41,192 bases of DNA from Natrinema amylolyticum (GTDB taxonomy: Archaea > Halobacteriota > Halobacteria > Halobacteriales > Natrialbaceae): positions 1 through 41,192 of the forward strand of contig NZ_JAIWPJ010000010.1 of NCBI RefSeq assembly GCF_020515625.1. The letters are read 5' to 3'. Both the position numbers and the translations under genes were made by a program. Positions 16,411 through 24,480 of the stretch are shown here, one piece after another. Under the pieces are notes generated by a model, which was given only the letters and a program-made list of their open reading frames with translations, searched no databases and was not told the DNA's origin. Numbering within the stretch: position 1 is the stretch's first letter; each line of letters begins with the position of its first letter.

Positions 16411-17050
16411 CGCCGTCACTGAGGAGAGACGTCCCGTTCGATGACCCGCTTGCGTTTCGAAATACCGGCGCTTAAGTGACAGGCAGGCCTATTAGCAGGG
16501 AGGAATCGGTCGGAACGGAGCGGATTCCGAACCATCCTTCGGAGGCGGCCTGTCCGCCCGCAGAACGAGGCAGTATCCGAAAGAACAGGCGGTGAACGCC
16601 ACATCTTCGAAGGGTGTGCCGACGTGCCGACTGCTCAAAGCACGCGACACGATACCCCCGACTCTACTGACGCCGGCTGGCGTCCCTGTGGCAAAAACAA
16701 CACCCGGACGCCGTACACGGTCGAGGATAGGGGTAACGGCAGTTTGGCACTGCCAGCAGTCCACTACATCGATACTGTGGGACTACCCGCGCCCGAAAGA
16801 TGTGGTAGATCGATGACTGGATTGCGAACCTGAAACTCCCACCGCTCGGGATTCCTCTGCGTTTACGTGGAGGAGGATGTCAATCCACGATATGCTGTCG
16901 GACTACGTAATAGCCGTGAATTCCTGTTATCGGATTCATCCCTGGCGTAACCGACGGGGCTTTCTCCTCGCACTTCCGGAAGGACCCAGCAACCAGACGG
17001 ACCACGATTGGTTCTACGACCATGATTTGGTGCTCACAAATCTCAGTAAA
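16411..17050. other. Eroded transposon DNA
   Basis: No supported gene. The right part ends at a TnpB-element terminus (16869-16883). Several frames of 60-90 codons cross the stretch on both strands (for example plus strand 16624-16833, with PTAQSTRHDTPDSTDAGWRPCGKNN), but none shows a family motif. It is probably the degenerate 3' part of a TnpB-type element followed by neutral DNA up to the end of the dehydrogenase gene. Confidence 0.35.
16869..16883 (+). repeat. Right end of a TnpB-type element, plus orientation
   Basis: GGAGGAGGATGTCAA. Its last 12 bases (16872-16883) are the exact reverse complement of 16085-16096. Upstream, GGATTCCTCTGCGTTTACG resembles the segment preceding the end at 29086 read on its own strand. 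The element body would lie to the left, facing the miniature element. Confidence 0.5.
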
Positions 17051-18070
17051 TTAGCTGGAATCGGTTGATACGATGCGCTGACCAAGAACGGCGCTCACAA
17101 TCGCAACTACGAGACCAATGATCAGGGCGAGCACTCGTCGGTGCATCGATGCCTGGAGCTGATAGCTCAGATCGCGCGCCTGATCGTCGAATGGGCCGTG
17201 AGCACCGAAATCACCCGACACTGGTCCGTACAGGTTGTGTTCCCGGTCGGGATCGACCGGCTCGTCAGTTTGCTGGGAGTCGTAGCCGCTTTGTGCGAGA
17301 TAGTTATCGAGTCGCCGCGGGATCAGACGGTTCCCGAGGATCGCTTTCACCGTCGATCGCCCGACCCACAGTTCGTCCCTGCTGTGGTCGACGGCCCAGA
17401 TGATCGCTCGAGCAGCGACCTCGGGCTGGTAGATCGGCGGTACCGGCTGCGGCTTTCTCGGGAGCCGGGTTTTCGTCCACTCGAATTGAGGGGTATTCAT
17501 CGCGGGCATCTGTACCATCGACAGCTGCACATCACAGTCGTCGTGGAGCAACTCCGTTCGCACGGACTCCGTATATCCCTGTATCGCGTGTTTCGCACCA
17601 CAGTAGGCCGACTGAAGCGGAATACCTCGGTATGCTAACGCAGAGCCGACCTGAACGATCGTCCCCTCGTCGCGGGGCCGCATTCGATCGAGGGCAGCTT
17701 GCGTGCCGTAGACGTACCCCAAATACGTGACCTCGGTGACCCGACGATAGTCGTCGTCGGTCATCTCCGCGGCGGGTGAAAAGACCGATACCATCGCATT
17801 ATTCACCCAGACATCGATCGGTCCGAACGTATCCTCGACGGTTTCGGCCGCGGCCTCGACCTCGTCGGGATCGGCGACGTCCGTCGGGACGATAATCGCC
17901 TCGCCACCGGCCCGTTCGACCTCCTCGCGTGCGCCTTTGAGCCCGTCCTCGCCCCGCGCGAGGAGCCCGACCTTCGCGCCGCGTTCGGCGAACGCGCGAG
18001 CGGTCGCTCGCCCGACGCCGGCTGATGCACCCGTCACGACGACGACTTCAGAGTCGGTAGTTCCGGACAT
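17051..18070 (-). CDS. Short-chain dehydrogenase/reductase with C-terminal membrane anchor
   Basis: A 339-residue classical SDR. TGASAGVG (13-20) binds the dinucleotide, and VNNA (89-92) is the NNAG-type motif with the final Gly replaced by Met. Ser143, Tyr156 and Lys160 (SAYCGAK) form the catalytic set. NAD(P)H-dependent oxidoreduction of an unknown alcohol or carbonyl is expected. After residue about 250 comes an extension (GYDSQQTDEPVDPDREHNLYGPVSGDFGAHGPFDDQARD) ending in one hydrophobic segment, VLALIIGLVVAIVSAVLG, which should anchor it to the membrane. It starts two bases after the VKOR-fusion gene ends, so it belongs to the same operon (GH15, VKOR/SPW, SDR). Confidence 0.88.
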   Translation of the reverse strand: MSGTTDSEVVVVTGASAGVGRATARAFAERGAKVGLLARGEDGLKGAREEVERAGGEAIIVPTDVADPDEVEAAAETVEDTFGPIDVWVNNAMVSVFSPAAEMTDDDYRRVTEVTYLGYVYGTQAALDRMRPRDEGTIVQVGSALAYRGIPLQSAYCGAKHAIQGYTESVRTELLHDDCDVQLSMVQMPAMNTPQFEWTKTRLPRKPQPVPPIYQPEVAARAIIWAVDHSRDELWVGRSTVKAILGNRLIPRRLDNYLAQSGYDSQQTDEPVDPDREHNLYGPVSGDFGAHGPFDDQARDLSYQLQASMHRRVLALIIGLVVAIVSAVLGQRIVSTDSS

Positions 18071-18072
18071 GG

Positions 18073-19578
18073 TTAGCTACTGAGGGGGTTCAGTCGGTCG
18101 ACCGTCTCGAGGGTGGCATAGCTCTCCCAGCCGCCGTAGCGGTCGGTGATTGGCCCGCGGGGAACGCTGAGGAGCACGATCAGGACGCCGGCGACGGTGG
18201 CGTTGATCGCAGCGATCGTTGGGACTCCCGTGATCAGCCACGGCGCTACGAGAACCCACCCAGCGAGCGGAACGTTGAGGAACCGAACCGGACGAGCGGG
18301 TTCACCGGTCGCGATCACGGTAAAGGAGACGACCAGCGAGCCGACCAAGTGGCTGCTGTCGGCCATGAACCCCGTCGTCCCGAAGAGGGTCGGCGAGAGC
18401 ATGAGCCAAGCCCCGAGCACCATCGCGGCGAACAGCGTCCACGGGATCGAGACGCCCCAGAACGGTTCGCTGACCGGAGAGTCACCGATCGGTCGCGTCC
18501 CGGTTTCGTCGACGCCGGCCTCGTCTTCGGGGATCGTACCACCCATCCAGAAGGCGGTCCAGAGGCTGTCGCCTTGGCGCATTAGTCGGACGACATACTG
18601 ACCCATCGCAACCACCTCGTCGACCGTCAGTGAGATCATCCACAGCATGCCAAAGGCCGACAGGAGACAGAGAGTACACCACGTCCCGACCATGATCGGC
18701 TGCATGATGACTAGCAGTACCTGGACGAAGCCGAGCGGGATGACGACGACGCCGAAGAACGCGACCATCCACGGCATCGTCCGCCACCGGCGGCGGTCAC
18801 CCATGAACCCCATCAGGGCCTCGACCGAGTAGGCGACCGCGCCGAGACCGGCGTCCGAGACCGGGAACGCCTCCGAGACCTGCGACGTCAGTATCGCCTC
18901 GGTTCCCGGGTCGTACAGCGGGTCCCAGACGCTCTCGATGTAGCCCAACTGAAACGCGGCCATGTACCACGAGGCGAAGAAGCCGAAGATCCCGAGCGCG
19001 ATCAGCGGCGCGCGCTGGGCTCCCGTCGAAGGATTGTACGACCAGCCCGGCGGGACGGTCGGCCCGTCCATCTCCGAGCGCATCACGATCAGCACCGAGA
19101 ACGTGATCACCATGGTCCCCACGAGCGCGTTGTTGGCGTATGCTGCGGCCGTCGGTGCCCAGAACGCGATCGGCGCGAACACCAGCCAGAGACCCACGAA
19201 GCCGTTTGCGTAGTTGGCGTAGCCGCTCTCGCGGTAGATCGTGAGTCCGGCCAGCGCGATCAAAAGGAGTCCGCTGACGACGCTGTTCGCGATCATCAGC
19301 GTACTCCCGTAGTCCAGTGCCGGCGTGCTCGCGATGAGCCAGACCCCGAGCGAGATGACGGCGTATTGGGGCCACACCTCCTCTGTTGGATGAGCGAGCA
19401 TCATGTCGCCCGGTCGCATCGATCCTCCGTTATCGCCCTGTCCGCCGCCGTTATTACCGTTGTGACCGTCGCCGTCTCCACGTATATCGCCGTTGCCGAC
19501 CCTCGAGCGTCGCTCTCGCGCGTCGGTCGTCACGGCGGTCGATTCCCCGTTCGAGTCGTGATCGCTGTCGTCGCTCAT
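18073..19578 (-). CDS. SPW-repeat and vitamin K epoxide reductase (VKOR)-like membrane fusion
   Basis: A 501-residue polytopic protein. The N-terminal 60 residues are Gly/Asn/Asp-rich and disordered. Residues about 65-185 form an SPW-type pair of membrane hairpins (WPQYAVISLGVWLIASTPAL, GLWLVFAPIAFWAPTAAAYANNALVGTMVITFSVLI). The middle (about 195-340) resembles a VKOR domain: MAAFQLGYIESVWDP, then the helix with the redox motif GTWCTLCLLSAFGM (CxxC). The C-terminal 120 residues are a second SPW region (FAAMVLGAWLMLSPTLFG). VKOR homologues re-oxidise thiol partners outside the membrane using quinone; that role here is inferred. Start MSDDSDHD at 19578 lies 10 bases after the GH15 stop. Confidence 0.8.
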   Translation of the reverse strand: MSDDSDHDSNGESTAVTTDARERRSRVGNGDIRGDGDGHNGNNGGGQGDNGGSMRPGDMMLAHPTEEVWPQYAVISLGVWLIASTPALDYGSTLMIANSVVSGLLLIALAGLTIYRESGYANYANGFVGLWLVFAPIAFWAPTAAAYANNALVGTMVITFSVLIVMRSEMDGPTVPPGWSYNPSTGAQRAPLIALGIFGFFASWYMAAFQLGYIESVWDPLYDPGTEAILTSQVSEAFPVSDAGLGAVAYSVEALMGFMGDRRRWRTMPWMVAFFGVVVIPLGFVQVLLVIMQPIMVGTWCTLCLLSAFGMLWMISLTVDEVVAMGQYVVRLMRQGDSLWTAFWMGGTIPEDEAGVDETGTRPIGDSPVSEPFWGVSIPWTLFAAMVLGAWLMLSPTLFGTTGFMADSSHLVGSLVVSFTVIATGEPARPVRFLNVPLAGWVLVAPWLITGVPTIAAINATVAGVLIVLLSVPRGPITDRYGGWESYATLETVDRLNPLSS

Positions 19579-19588
19579 TGTCAGTCTC

Positions 19589-21490
19589 TCATTCGTTTTC
19601 ACTCGATTGCTGGACGATCCCCCCACTCGGGATGGCGTCGTCGAGCGGTTCGTCGCGCCCGAGTGGTGCGGACGATCTAGCGCTCGAGCCGTTTACGTCG
19701 GTGAGGGAGAGCGCGCTGTTGATGAGGCCGATATGACTGTACGCCTGCGGGAAGTTGCCGCGTTGCTCGCCGGCCTCAGGATCGACCGCTTCGGCCAGCA
19801 GCCCGAGCGGGCTGGCGTACTCGATGACGGACTCAAAGCGATCGGTCGCCTCGTCGGTCCGTCCGGCGAGCGCCAGCGCAGTGACGAGCCAGAAAGCGGT
19901 GACGACGAACGGGTTGTCGGTACCAGGAAGCCCGTCGTCGCCTTCGTAGCGCCGGACGAGACCATCGTCGGTCGCCAGTCGATCGATCGTCGCGTCGATC
20001 GTCCCTTGAACGCGATCGTCGTCGGGCGAGAGGAAGCCGACGGCCGGGATCAGCAGATTCGACGCATCGAGCGTGTCTTCGTCGCCAAACACCCGTACGA
20101 AACTGTTAGCGTGGTCGCTGTATCCTCGGTCGAGGATCGCCTCACGAACGTCCTCGCGGCACGTCCGCCAGCGCTCGAGCGGGGCCGACACGTCGTCGCC
20201 GGCCGTCGCGGCAAGCTTGATTCCTCGGTCGAGCGCCGTCCAGCACATGACTTTCGAGTAGACGAACTGCTGTGGATCGCTCCGAACCTCCCAGATGCCG
20301 GCGTCGGGTTCGTCCCAGCCCTCGCAGACGTAGTCGACGAGTTTTCGCATCACTGCCCAGTCGTCGACCGTCACCCGCTCGCCGTAGCGGACGCTCTCGT
20401 AGATCGCGAGGATCAACTCGCCATAGATGTCGAGCTGGTGCTGGTTCTCGGCCGCATTACCGATGCGGACGGGAGCCGATCCGCGGTAGCCACCGAGGTG
20501 ATCGAGGACGCGCTCCTCGAGGTCGTTCTCCCCGTGGAGGCTATAGACCGGCTGAATGTTCGCGGGGTCGTGATCGCGGCAGTGATCGAGACACAGCTGG
20601 AAGTACGATCGCGCCTCCTCGAGGTGGCCCAGTTCGGAGAACGCCCGGACCGTAAAGGCCGAATCACGGATCCAGTTGAATCGGTAGTCCCAGTTGCGGA
20701 CGCCGCCGATATCTTCGGGGAGTGACGTCGTCGGGGCCGCACACACTGCGCCCGTCTCCCGGTGAATGAGGAGTTTGAGAACGAGCGACGACCGGACGGC
20801 GAGGTCGTGCCATTGGCCACCGAGCGGACAGTCTGCCTCGTCACAATCGTGGACCCAGCTCCGCCAGTAGTCGACGACCCCTTCAAGCGTCCCCTGATGC
20901 TGCGACGGCTCGAGGGGAATCGCCTCACCGTATCCGAGCACCAGCCAGCGCGTCTCACCAGTTTCGAGCATGACCCTGGTACTCGCCTCATGCCCGTCGG
21001 TGGACGGCTCGAGCGGCAGGTCGCTCGAAAGAACGGCTCGTTCGTCAGTGCCGACCGCAACGACACCGTCAGCCGCTGCTTCGACCTCGGGCACGTCTCG
21101 TGCGTAGTCGAACCGCGGCTCGAACGTGATATCGACCTCGAGAGGACCGTCCTCGCATTCCAGTTTCCGGTAGACGGCAGGCGGTGGGTCGTCCGCCCCC
21201 ATCACCTCGGCGACAGGCATGAAATCCGTCACCGTTACATCTCCACTGGCGGTCCGGAACGTCGTCTCGAGGACGTTGGTACGGTCGCGATACCGCTGGA
21301 CGGATTCGAACGACTGCGTCGGTCGGACGGAAAAGTGGCCGCCGCGGTCGGAATCGAGCAGCGCGGCGAAGACACTCGGCGACTCGACGTGCGGGAACGG
21401 ACACCAGTCAATCGAGCCGTCGCGACCGACTAACGCGACCGTGTTCCCGTCACCGATCGCACCGTACTCCTCGAGGCGTTTGTACTCCAT
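19589..21490 (-). CDS. Glycoside hydrolase family 15 (glucoamylase/trehalase-like)
   Basis: A 633-residue GH15 enzyme. The N-terminal super-sandwich domain (YKRLEEYGAIGDGNTVALVGRDGSIDWCPFPHVESPSVFAALLD) is followed by the (alpha/alpha)6 barrel with IGGVRNWDYRFNWIRDSAFTVRAF. The general acid is probably the Glu in PDAGIWEVR. The general base is probably the Glu in GLLAEAVDP, just before RGNFPQAYSHIGLINSAL. There is no signal peptide, so the enzyme is cytoplasmic. Archaeal members include trehalases and glucan hydrolases; the substrate cannot be fixed from sequence. ATG at 21490 (MEYKRL) is preferred to GTG at 21496. It heads the operon with the VKOR fusion and dehydrogenase. A role in osmolyte or storage-sugar turnover is inference. 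Confidence 0.9.
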   Translation of the reverse strand: MEYKRLEEYGAIGDGNTVALVGRDGSIDWCPFPHVESPSVFAALLDSDRGGHFSVRPTQSFESVQRYRDRTNVLETTFRTASGDVTVTDFMPVAEVMGADDPPPAVYRKLECEDGPLEVDITFEPRFDYARDVPEVEAAADGVVAVGTDERAVLSSDLPLEPSTDGHEASTRVMLETGETRWLVLGYGEAIPLEPSQHQGTLEGVVDYWRSWVHDCDEADCPLGGQWHDLAVRSSLVLKLLIHRETGAVCAAPTTSLPEDIGGVRNWDYRFNWIRDSAFTVRAFSELGHLEEARSYFQLCLDHCRDHDPANIQPVYSLHGENDLEERVLDHLGGYRGSAPVRIGNAAENQHQLDIYGELILAIYESVRYGERVTVDDWAVMRKLVDYVCEGWDEPDAGIWEVRSDPQQFVYSKVMCWTALDRGIKLAATAGDDVSAPLERWRTCREDVREAILDRGYSDHANSFVRVFGDEDTLDASNLLIPAVGFLSPDDDRVQGTIDATIDRLATDDGLVRRYEGDDGLPGTDNPFVVTAFWLVTALALAGRTDEATDRFESVIEYASPLGLLAEAVDPEAGEQRGNFPQAYSHIGLINSALSLTDVNGSSARSSAPLGRDEPLDDAIPSGGIVQQSSENE

Positions 21491-21592
21491 AATCACTCTG
21501 AAGCTCGGATCGTCGCGTCCACGTCGTCGCGCACACGGATCGATCGCTGATCGTCGATAATCGGTTCGTCTCTAGTCACCGGATCATTTTTT

Positions 21593-21958
21593 CTATTGGG
21601 CCGTCGCTCGAAGGGGCGTCGCACTGCCGGCGATATACGCATTATAGCTCCCGAAACTCGCCACGACGGTCCCCGAGACGACGTCGTTCCACAGCGCTAG
21701 TCCCCCGAAGCCGAGTGCGAACGGCGCAACGACGAGCCAGAGGCCGAGGACCGCGACGATACCCGCGCCGGTCACACTTTCAGGTCGTTGTCTGACGGCC
21801 CTGGCGTAGTTGTAGCCGGTGACGAGGACGACCGCAGTACCGACAATTACGTCGTTCCAGCGACCGATCGCTGGTGTACCAAGGACGAACGGAGCCGCGA
21901 TCAACCAGCAGCCGAGCACGCCGTTGCCGCCTGCTGTCAATTTAGTCGTTGCGTCCAT
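21593..21958 (-). CDS. SPW-repeat membrane protein
   Basis: A 121-residue protein with four hydrophobic segments in two repeats. The first is GVLGCWLIAAPFVLGTPAIGRWNDVIVGTAVVLVTGYNYAR. The second is AVLGLWLVVAPFALGFGGLALWNDVVSGTVVASFGSYNAYI. Each half carries the W...P...W.N...G motif of the SPW family. It is an integral membrane protein of unknown function. It lies 102 bases upstream of the GH15 gene on the same strand, and the downstream VKOR fusion carries the same repeats, so the two may form one membrane assembly. Confidence 0.88.
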   Translation of the reverse strand: MDATTKLTAGGNGVLGCWLIAAPFVLGTPAIGRWNDVIVGTAVVLVTGYNYARAVRQRPESVTGAGIVAVLGLWLVVAPFALGFGGLALWNDVVSGTVVASFGSYNAYIAGSATPLRATAQ

Positions 21959-22030
21959 GATCCGACGCTCGTGTTTGTTTCAATCGGGAGCGAGTCGCGT
22001 TCGGTGCCACGAATCGAGATGGAGGCCAAT

Positions 22031-22384
22031 TCAGGCTGAAGCCATATTCCGGCAGGTCTCCGCACACTCGCGGAGAACGTCCGCACAGACCTGACAGTGC
22101 TCGGCGTCGTGTTGCTCGCACTCGTCGGCGCACTCCTCGCAGGCGTCGGCGGTGACCGCAGCGAGGTCCGAGCTGTATCCGGAATTGCGGACCATAAACC
22201 GTGCATGCATGGTCGCTAGGTCGGCAACGTCCCGGCAGAGCCGCAGACACTCGGCCATCTCTTCGCCCTCACCGGCGCACTCGTCGGCACACCATTCGCA
22301 GGCCTGAGCGCATTCGAAGCAACTGTCGATACACTCCTGCATCTCCTCGTTCTCGCTCACGTGGTCAATCTGCGTTAGTGCCAT
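22031..22384 (-). CDS. Cysteine-rich four-helix-bundle copper-binding protein (DUF326/Csp-like)
   Basis: A 117-residue protein, rich in Cys: QECIDSCFECAQACEWCADECAG, ECLRLC, ACEECADECEQHDAEHCQVCADVLRECAETC. Cys spaced at C-x2-3-C on helices is the pattern of copper storage proteins (Csp1/Csp3), whose four-helix bundle binds many Cu(I) ions. No signal peptide is seen, so it is likely cytosolic like Csp3. The frame extends upstream to 22489, but MALTQIDH at 22384 is the usual start. The SPW gene (72 bases downstream) and VKOR fusion on the same strand suggest a thiol/metal redox theme, by inference. Confidence 0.9.
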   Translation of the reverse strand: MALTQIDHVSENEEMQECIDSCFECAQACEWCADECAGEGEEMAECLRLCRDVADLATMHARFMVRNSGYSSDLAAVTADACEECADECEQHDAEHCQVCADVLRECAETCRNMASA

Positions 22385-22604
22385 TGCAGTTGGTCGGTCG
22401 ACGGCGATCGGTTTTGTTATCCACACCCCACGACGAACCGACCGAATGGTGAGGAGCGACATCCGTAGCGGATAGCGCGGTCTGTCCAATCGGTGAGGAC
22501 GGCTTCACGAATCATTACCACCGACGAAGAGAGAGGGTCGCTGTCGAGTAGCCGAGACTCCTTCCACCCTATCCTGCCAATGATAGCAGATAATATACAT
22601 TTGA

Positions 22605-22616
22605 TTCACCGGTGAA
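22605..22616. promoter_or_regulatory. Perfect palindrome in the promoter of the 22662 operon
   Basis: TTCACCGGTGAA is a perfect 12-bp palindrome. TAATATACAT sits about 10 bases upstream (from 22590), in TATA-box position, and the operon starts at 22662. This is a good place for an operator, possibly of the winged-helix protein at 22970, acting on itself. Not tested. Confidence 0.4.
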
Positions 22617-22661
22617 ATCCCAGGCCACAGTTTAACCAATACTGGTACCCAAGCCCACGGT

Positions 22662-22982
22662 GTGGAACACTCTATCGTTCACCTCCTCGAGGTTCCCTTC
22701 GCGATTATCGCTGGTACCGGGGCAGGAGTGTTCGCGCTCCTATCGTGGGGTATTTTCCGAAACTCCCCCTTCGGGACGGCAATCGCTCTCCTTTCTCTCA
22801 TAATGGTCGCGCTGACAGTATATCACACACTGTTGCTCATCACTGGACCGGATCTGCTGATCCTCCACGTGCTCCGAAGCGCGGCGAACACAATCGTCGC
22901 GATATTCCTCGGACTGCTCATAGTTCGCCACCACCAACTTCGGCAGAATCGGCCAGTAGGTGAGGCATCGTGGAAGGATTAA
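22662..22982 (+). CDS. Small three-helix membrane protein coupled to a winged-helix regulator
   Basis: A 106-residue protein starting at a GTG (the only in-frame start before the first membrane segment). Three hydrophobic segments: FAIIAGTGAGVFALLSWGIF, TAIALLSLIMVALTVYHTLLLI and LLILHVLRSAANTIVAIFLGLLIV, then a basic tail (RHHQLRQNRP). No known family recognised. Its last 13 bases overlap the start of the next gene, which has the same three-helix pattern plus a DNA-binding domain. The two probably assemble in the membrane as sensor and regulator. Confidence 0.7.
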   Translation: MEHSIVHLLEVPFAIIAGTGAGVFALLSWGIFRNSPFGTAIALLSLIMVALTVYHTLLLITGPDLLILHVLRSAANTIVAIFLGLLIVRHHQLRQNRPVGEASWKD

Positions 22983-23551
22983 CTCCGTTCGTCGAATACA
23001 ATCTGGTGGTCGGGATCGTTGTCGCTCTCGAACTCCTCTACTTCCTCTCCCTCGAGTCATCGGTGACAGCGTACCGTCGGTTCGTGCTCGTAACGGTCGG
23101 CGGATTAGTCCTCGCTGTGATCGGCGGACCAGTCGCTGAATTGTTCGCGCCGTCGCTCGTTCACTGGATCCACGGGGCCGCTGCACTTCTGGTTGTCCTC
23201 GGTCTCTACGACCCCGTAGCGAACGATCTACGGACTGCAGAGTGGGCGCAGGTGTTGCTGAGCGAACCGGCCCAGATTCGGCAGCCAGCCGACTGGATGA
23301 CGCCGATGGACGATGAGATCCTCAGCGTGTTTCACAACGCAGAGCTGATCCTGACGCCGTCGATCATCGCCTACAACACTGGATTCAGTCGAAAAGAAGT
23401 AAACCGTCGCCTGATCAAGCTAGACGAACACGGGCTCGTCGAAAAGATCGAGCGGGGAAAGTATCAGATGACCTACCGGGGCGAGCAATACCTTCGCGGA
23501 CAGCTCCATACGGTTCCAGCGACGAACGACGAAACTGAAGTCAAAAGTTAG
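22970..23551 (+). CDS. Membrane-anchored winged-helix regulator
   Basis: A 193-residue protein starting at GTG. The N-terminus has three hydrophobic segments (YNLVVGIVVALELLYFLSL, FVLVTVGGLVLAVIGGPVAELF, LVHWIHGAAALLVVLGLYDPVA). The C-terminal 80 residues are a winged helix: MDDEILSVFHNAELILTPSIIAYNTGFSRKEVNRRLIKLDEHGLVEKIERGKYQMTYRGEQYL. This is the PhiH1-like/ArsR-like repressor fold of haloarchaea. Such a design would place DNA control under a membrane signal. It is translationally coupled to the upstream membrane protein. The target is unknown; the palindrome at 22605 is a candidate. Confidence 0.78.
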   Translation: MEGLTPFVEYNLVVGIVVALELLYFLSLESSVTAYRRFVLVTVGGLVLAVIGGPVAELFAPSLVHWIHGAAALLVVLGLYDPVANDLRTAEWAQVLLSEPAQIRQPADWMTPMDDEILSVFHNAELILTPSIIAYNTGFSRKEVNRRLIKLDEHGLVEKIERGKYQMTYRGEQYLRGQLHTVPATNDETEVKS

Positions 23552-23730
23552 TCAATTCAGCATCGTGGAACAGCCCCATAGGCTGTACTCGGTATTTACA
23601 GGAAACGAGACAAGAACGTTACTCGTGACGAGATTCCGGACCGGCCTCCAGCGTACGTTCATTTTCATCACACGGAGAACGATCGGGTCGCACGCCCGGT
23701 TCGCCGGTTCTACAGATAAGCAAGGCGAGT

Positions 23731-23753
23731 GCCTCGGGGCTTGACCCCGAGGC
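23731..23753. repeat. GC-rich hairpin, remnant of an IS1341/IS605-type element
   Basis: A perfect 9-bp stem, GCCTCGGGG/CCCCGAGGC, with loop CTTGA, followed by GGTTCACGAG. The CCTCGGGGTC core is also found in the structured segment at 28817. Haloarchaeal TnpB-type elements have such hairpins near their ends. The region 23552-23906 has no gene and reads as element debris; the hairpin could also terminate the upstream operon. Confidence 0.4.
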
Positions 23754-23906
23754 GGTTCACGAGAGCCCATACGAGGAGTGCGAAACGGCATACGCTTTCG
23801 TTGTAAGCGGCCGTCTTGTTGTGGAGATAATGGATCTCGCCACCTCAGCGATCAGTACGACTGCGAACTGCCTGCTGAGGTACCTACCAGTTCCAGACTA
23901 GCTCTG

Positions 23907-24380
23907 TTATTCAGTCTCTTCGTCGAGTCGGAACGTCGCGCGGATCGATTCTGGGAGGGGCGGTCGTGGGGCCATTTCGTGTCGCTCAATCTTCTCGGGC
24001 TTTCGCGTTTGCTGGTGAACGGCTCGCGCCATCGGGACGCCCTTGAGATAGTTGAAATCCCCGAGGACGCCGGCACCATATTCGGTGAAGCCGTAGAATT
24101 TCCACGGCAAGCCGCGCTTTTCCTTGTTTGGGGGATACTCGTAGATTGCGAGAATCTCCGCGTCAACGAGCACATCTAACTGCTCCTCGACGGTCTTTTT
24201 CGATTTACTCGGAACGAAATGGTTGATTTCAGCCGCCGACGCGAGGATTTTCGGGTGCCCCACGAGTACCTGAATGATGCTGTGTCGAGTTTCCTGTGAC
24301 AGCAGCTCCATCAGCTCACGCTGCCGCTCTAAGGGATTTTCCTCGTTGTCGGGTTTGGAATTCGTAGAGATGTCGGCCAT
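23907..24380 (-). CDS. Winged-helix transcriptional regulator (ArsR/MarR-like)
   Basis: A 157-residue regulator. Residues about 15-100 form the winged helix: ERQRELMELLSQETRHSIIQVLVGHPKILASAAEINHFVPSKSKKTVEEQLDVLVDAEILAIYEY, with the wing in PPNKEKRGLPWKFYGFTEYG. The rest is a basic, probably dimerising tail. A single-gene regulator divergent from an uncharacterised gene, with a palindrome in the 100-base shared promoter, suggests local autoregulation and control of that gene. ATG at 24380 is the only sensible start. Confidence 0.8.
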   Translation of the reverse strand: MADISTNSKPDNEENPLERQRELMELLSQETRHSIIQVLVGHPKILASAAEINHFVPSKSKKTVEEQLDVLVDAEILAIYEYPPNKEKRGLPWKFYGFTEYGAGVLGDFNYLKGVPMARAVHQQTRKPEKIERHEMAPRPPLPESIRATFRLDEETE

Positions 24381-24447
24381 GGTGACTGGACGTACGGTGC
24401 CGGGTCACATAAGCATGGAGGGTTAACTTCCCTACGTTAGACCAGTA

Positions 24448-24469
24448 TGGTTATTAGGCAATATAACCA
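24448..24469. promoter_or_regulatory. Inverted repeat in a divergent promoter
   Basis: TGGTTAT (24448-24454), 8-base spacer, ATAACCA (24463-24469): a perfect 7-bp inverted repeat, 11 bases upstream of the ATG at 24481 and about 70 bases upstream of the divergent regulator gene. Size and position suit an operator for the winged-helix dimer; it would block the promoter of the plus-strand gene. Confidence 0.5.
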
Positions 24470-24480
24470 CATTAGTTAGT

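Noticed and set aside
16492-16764. 90-codon minus-strand frame MDCWQCQTAV...
   Set aside because: No domain signal; it lies inside eroded element DNA and overlaps several equally poor frames.
19607-20725. 372-codon plus-strand frame antisense to GH15
   Set aside because: Mirror frame of a clear GH15 gene; Val/Asp/Arg composition is that of a shadow.
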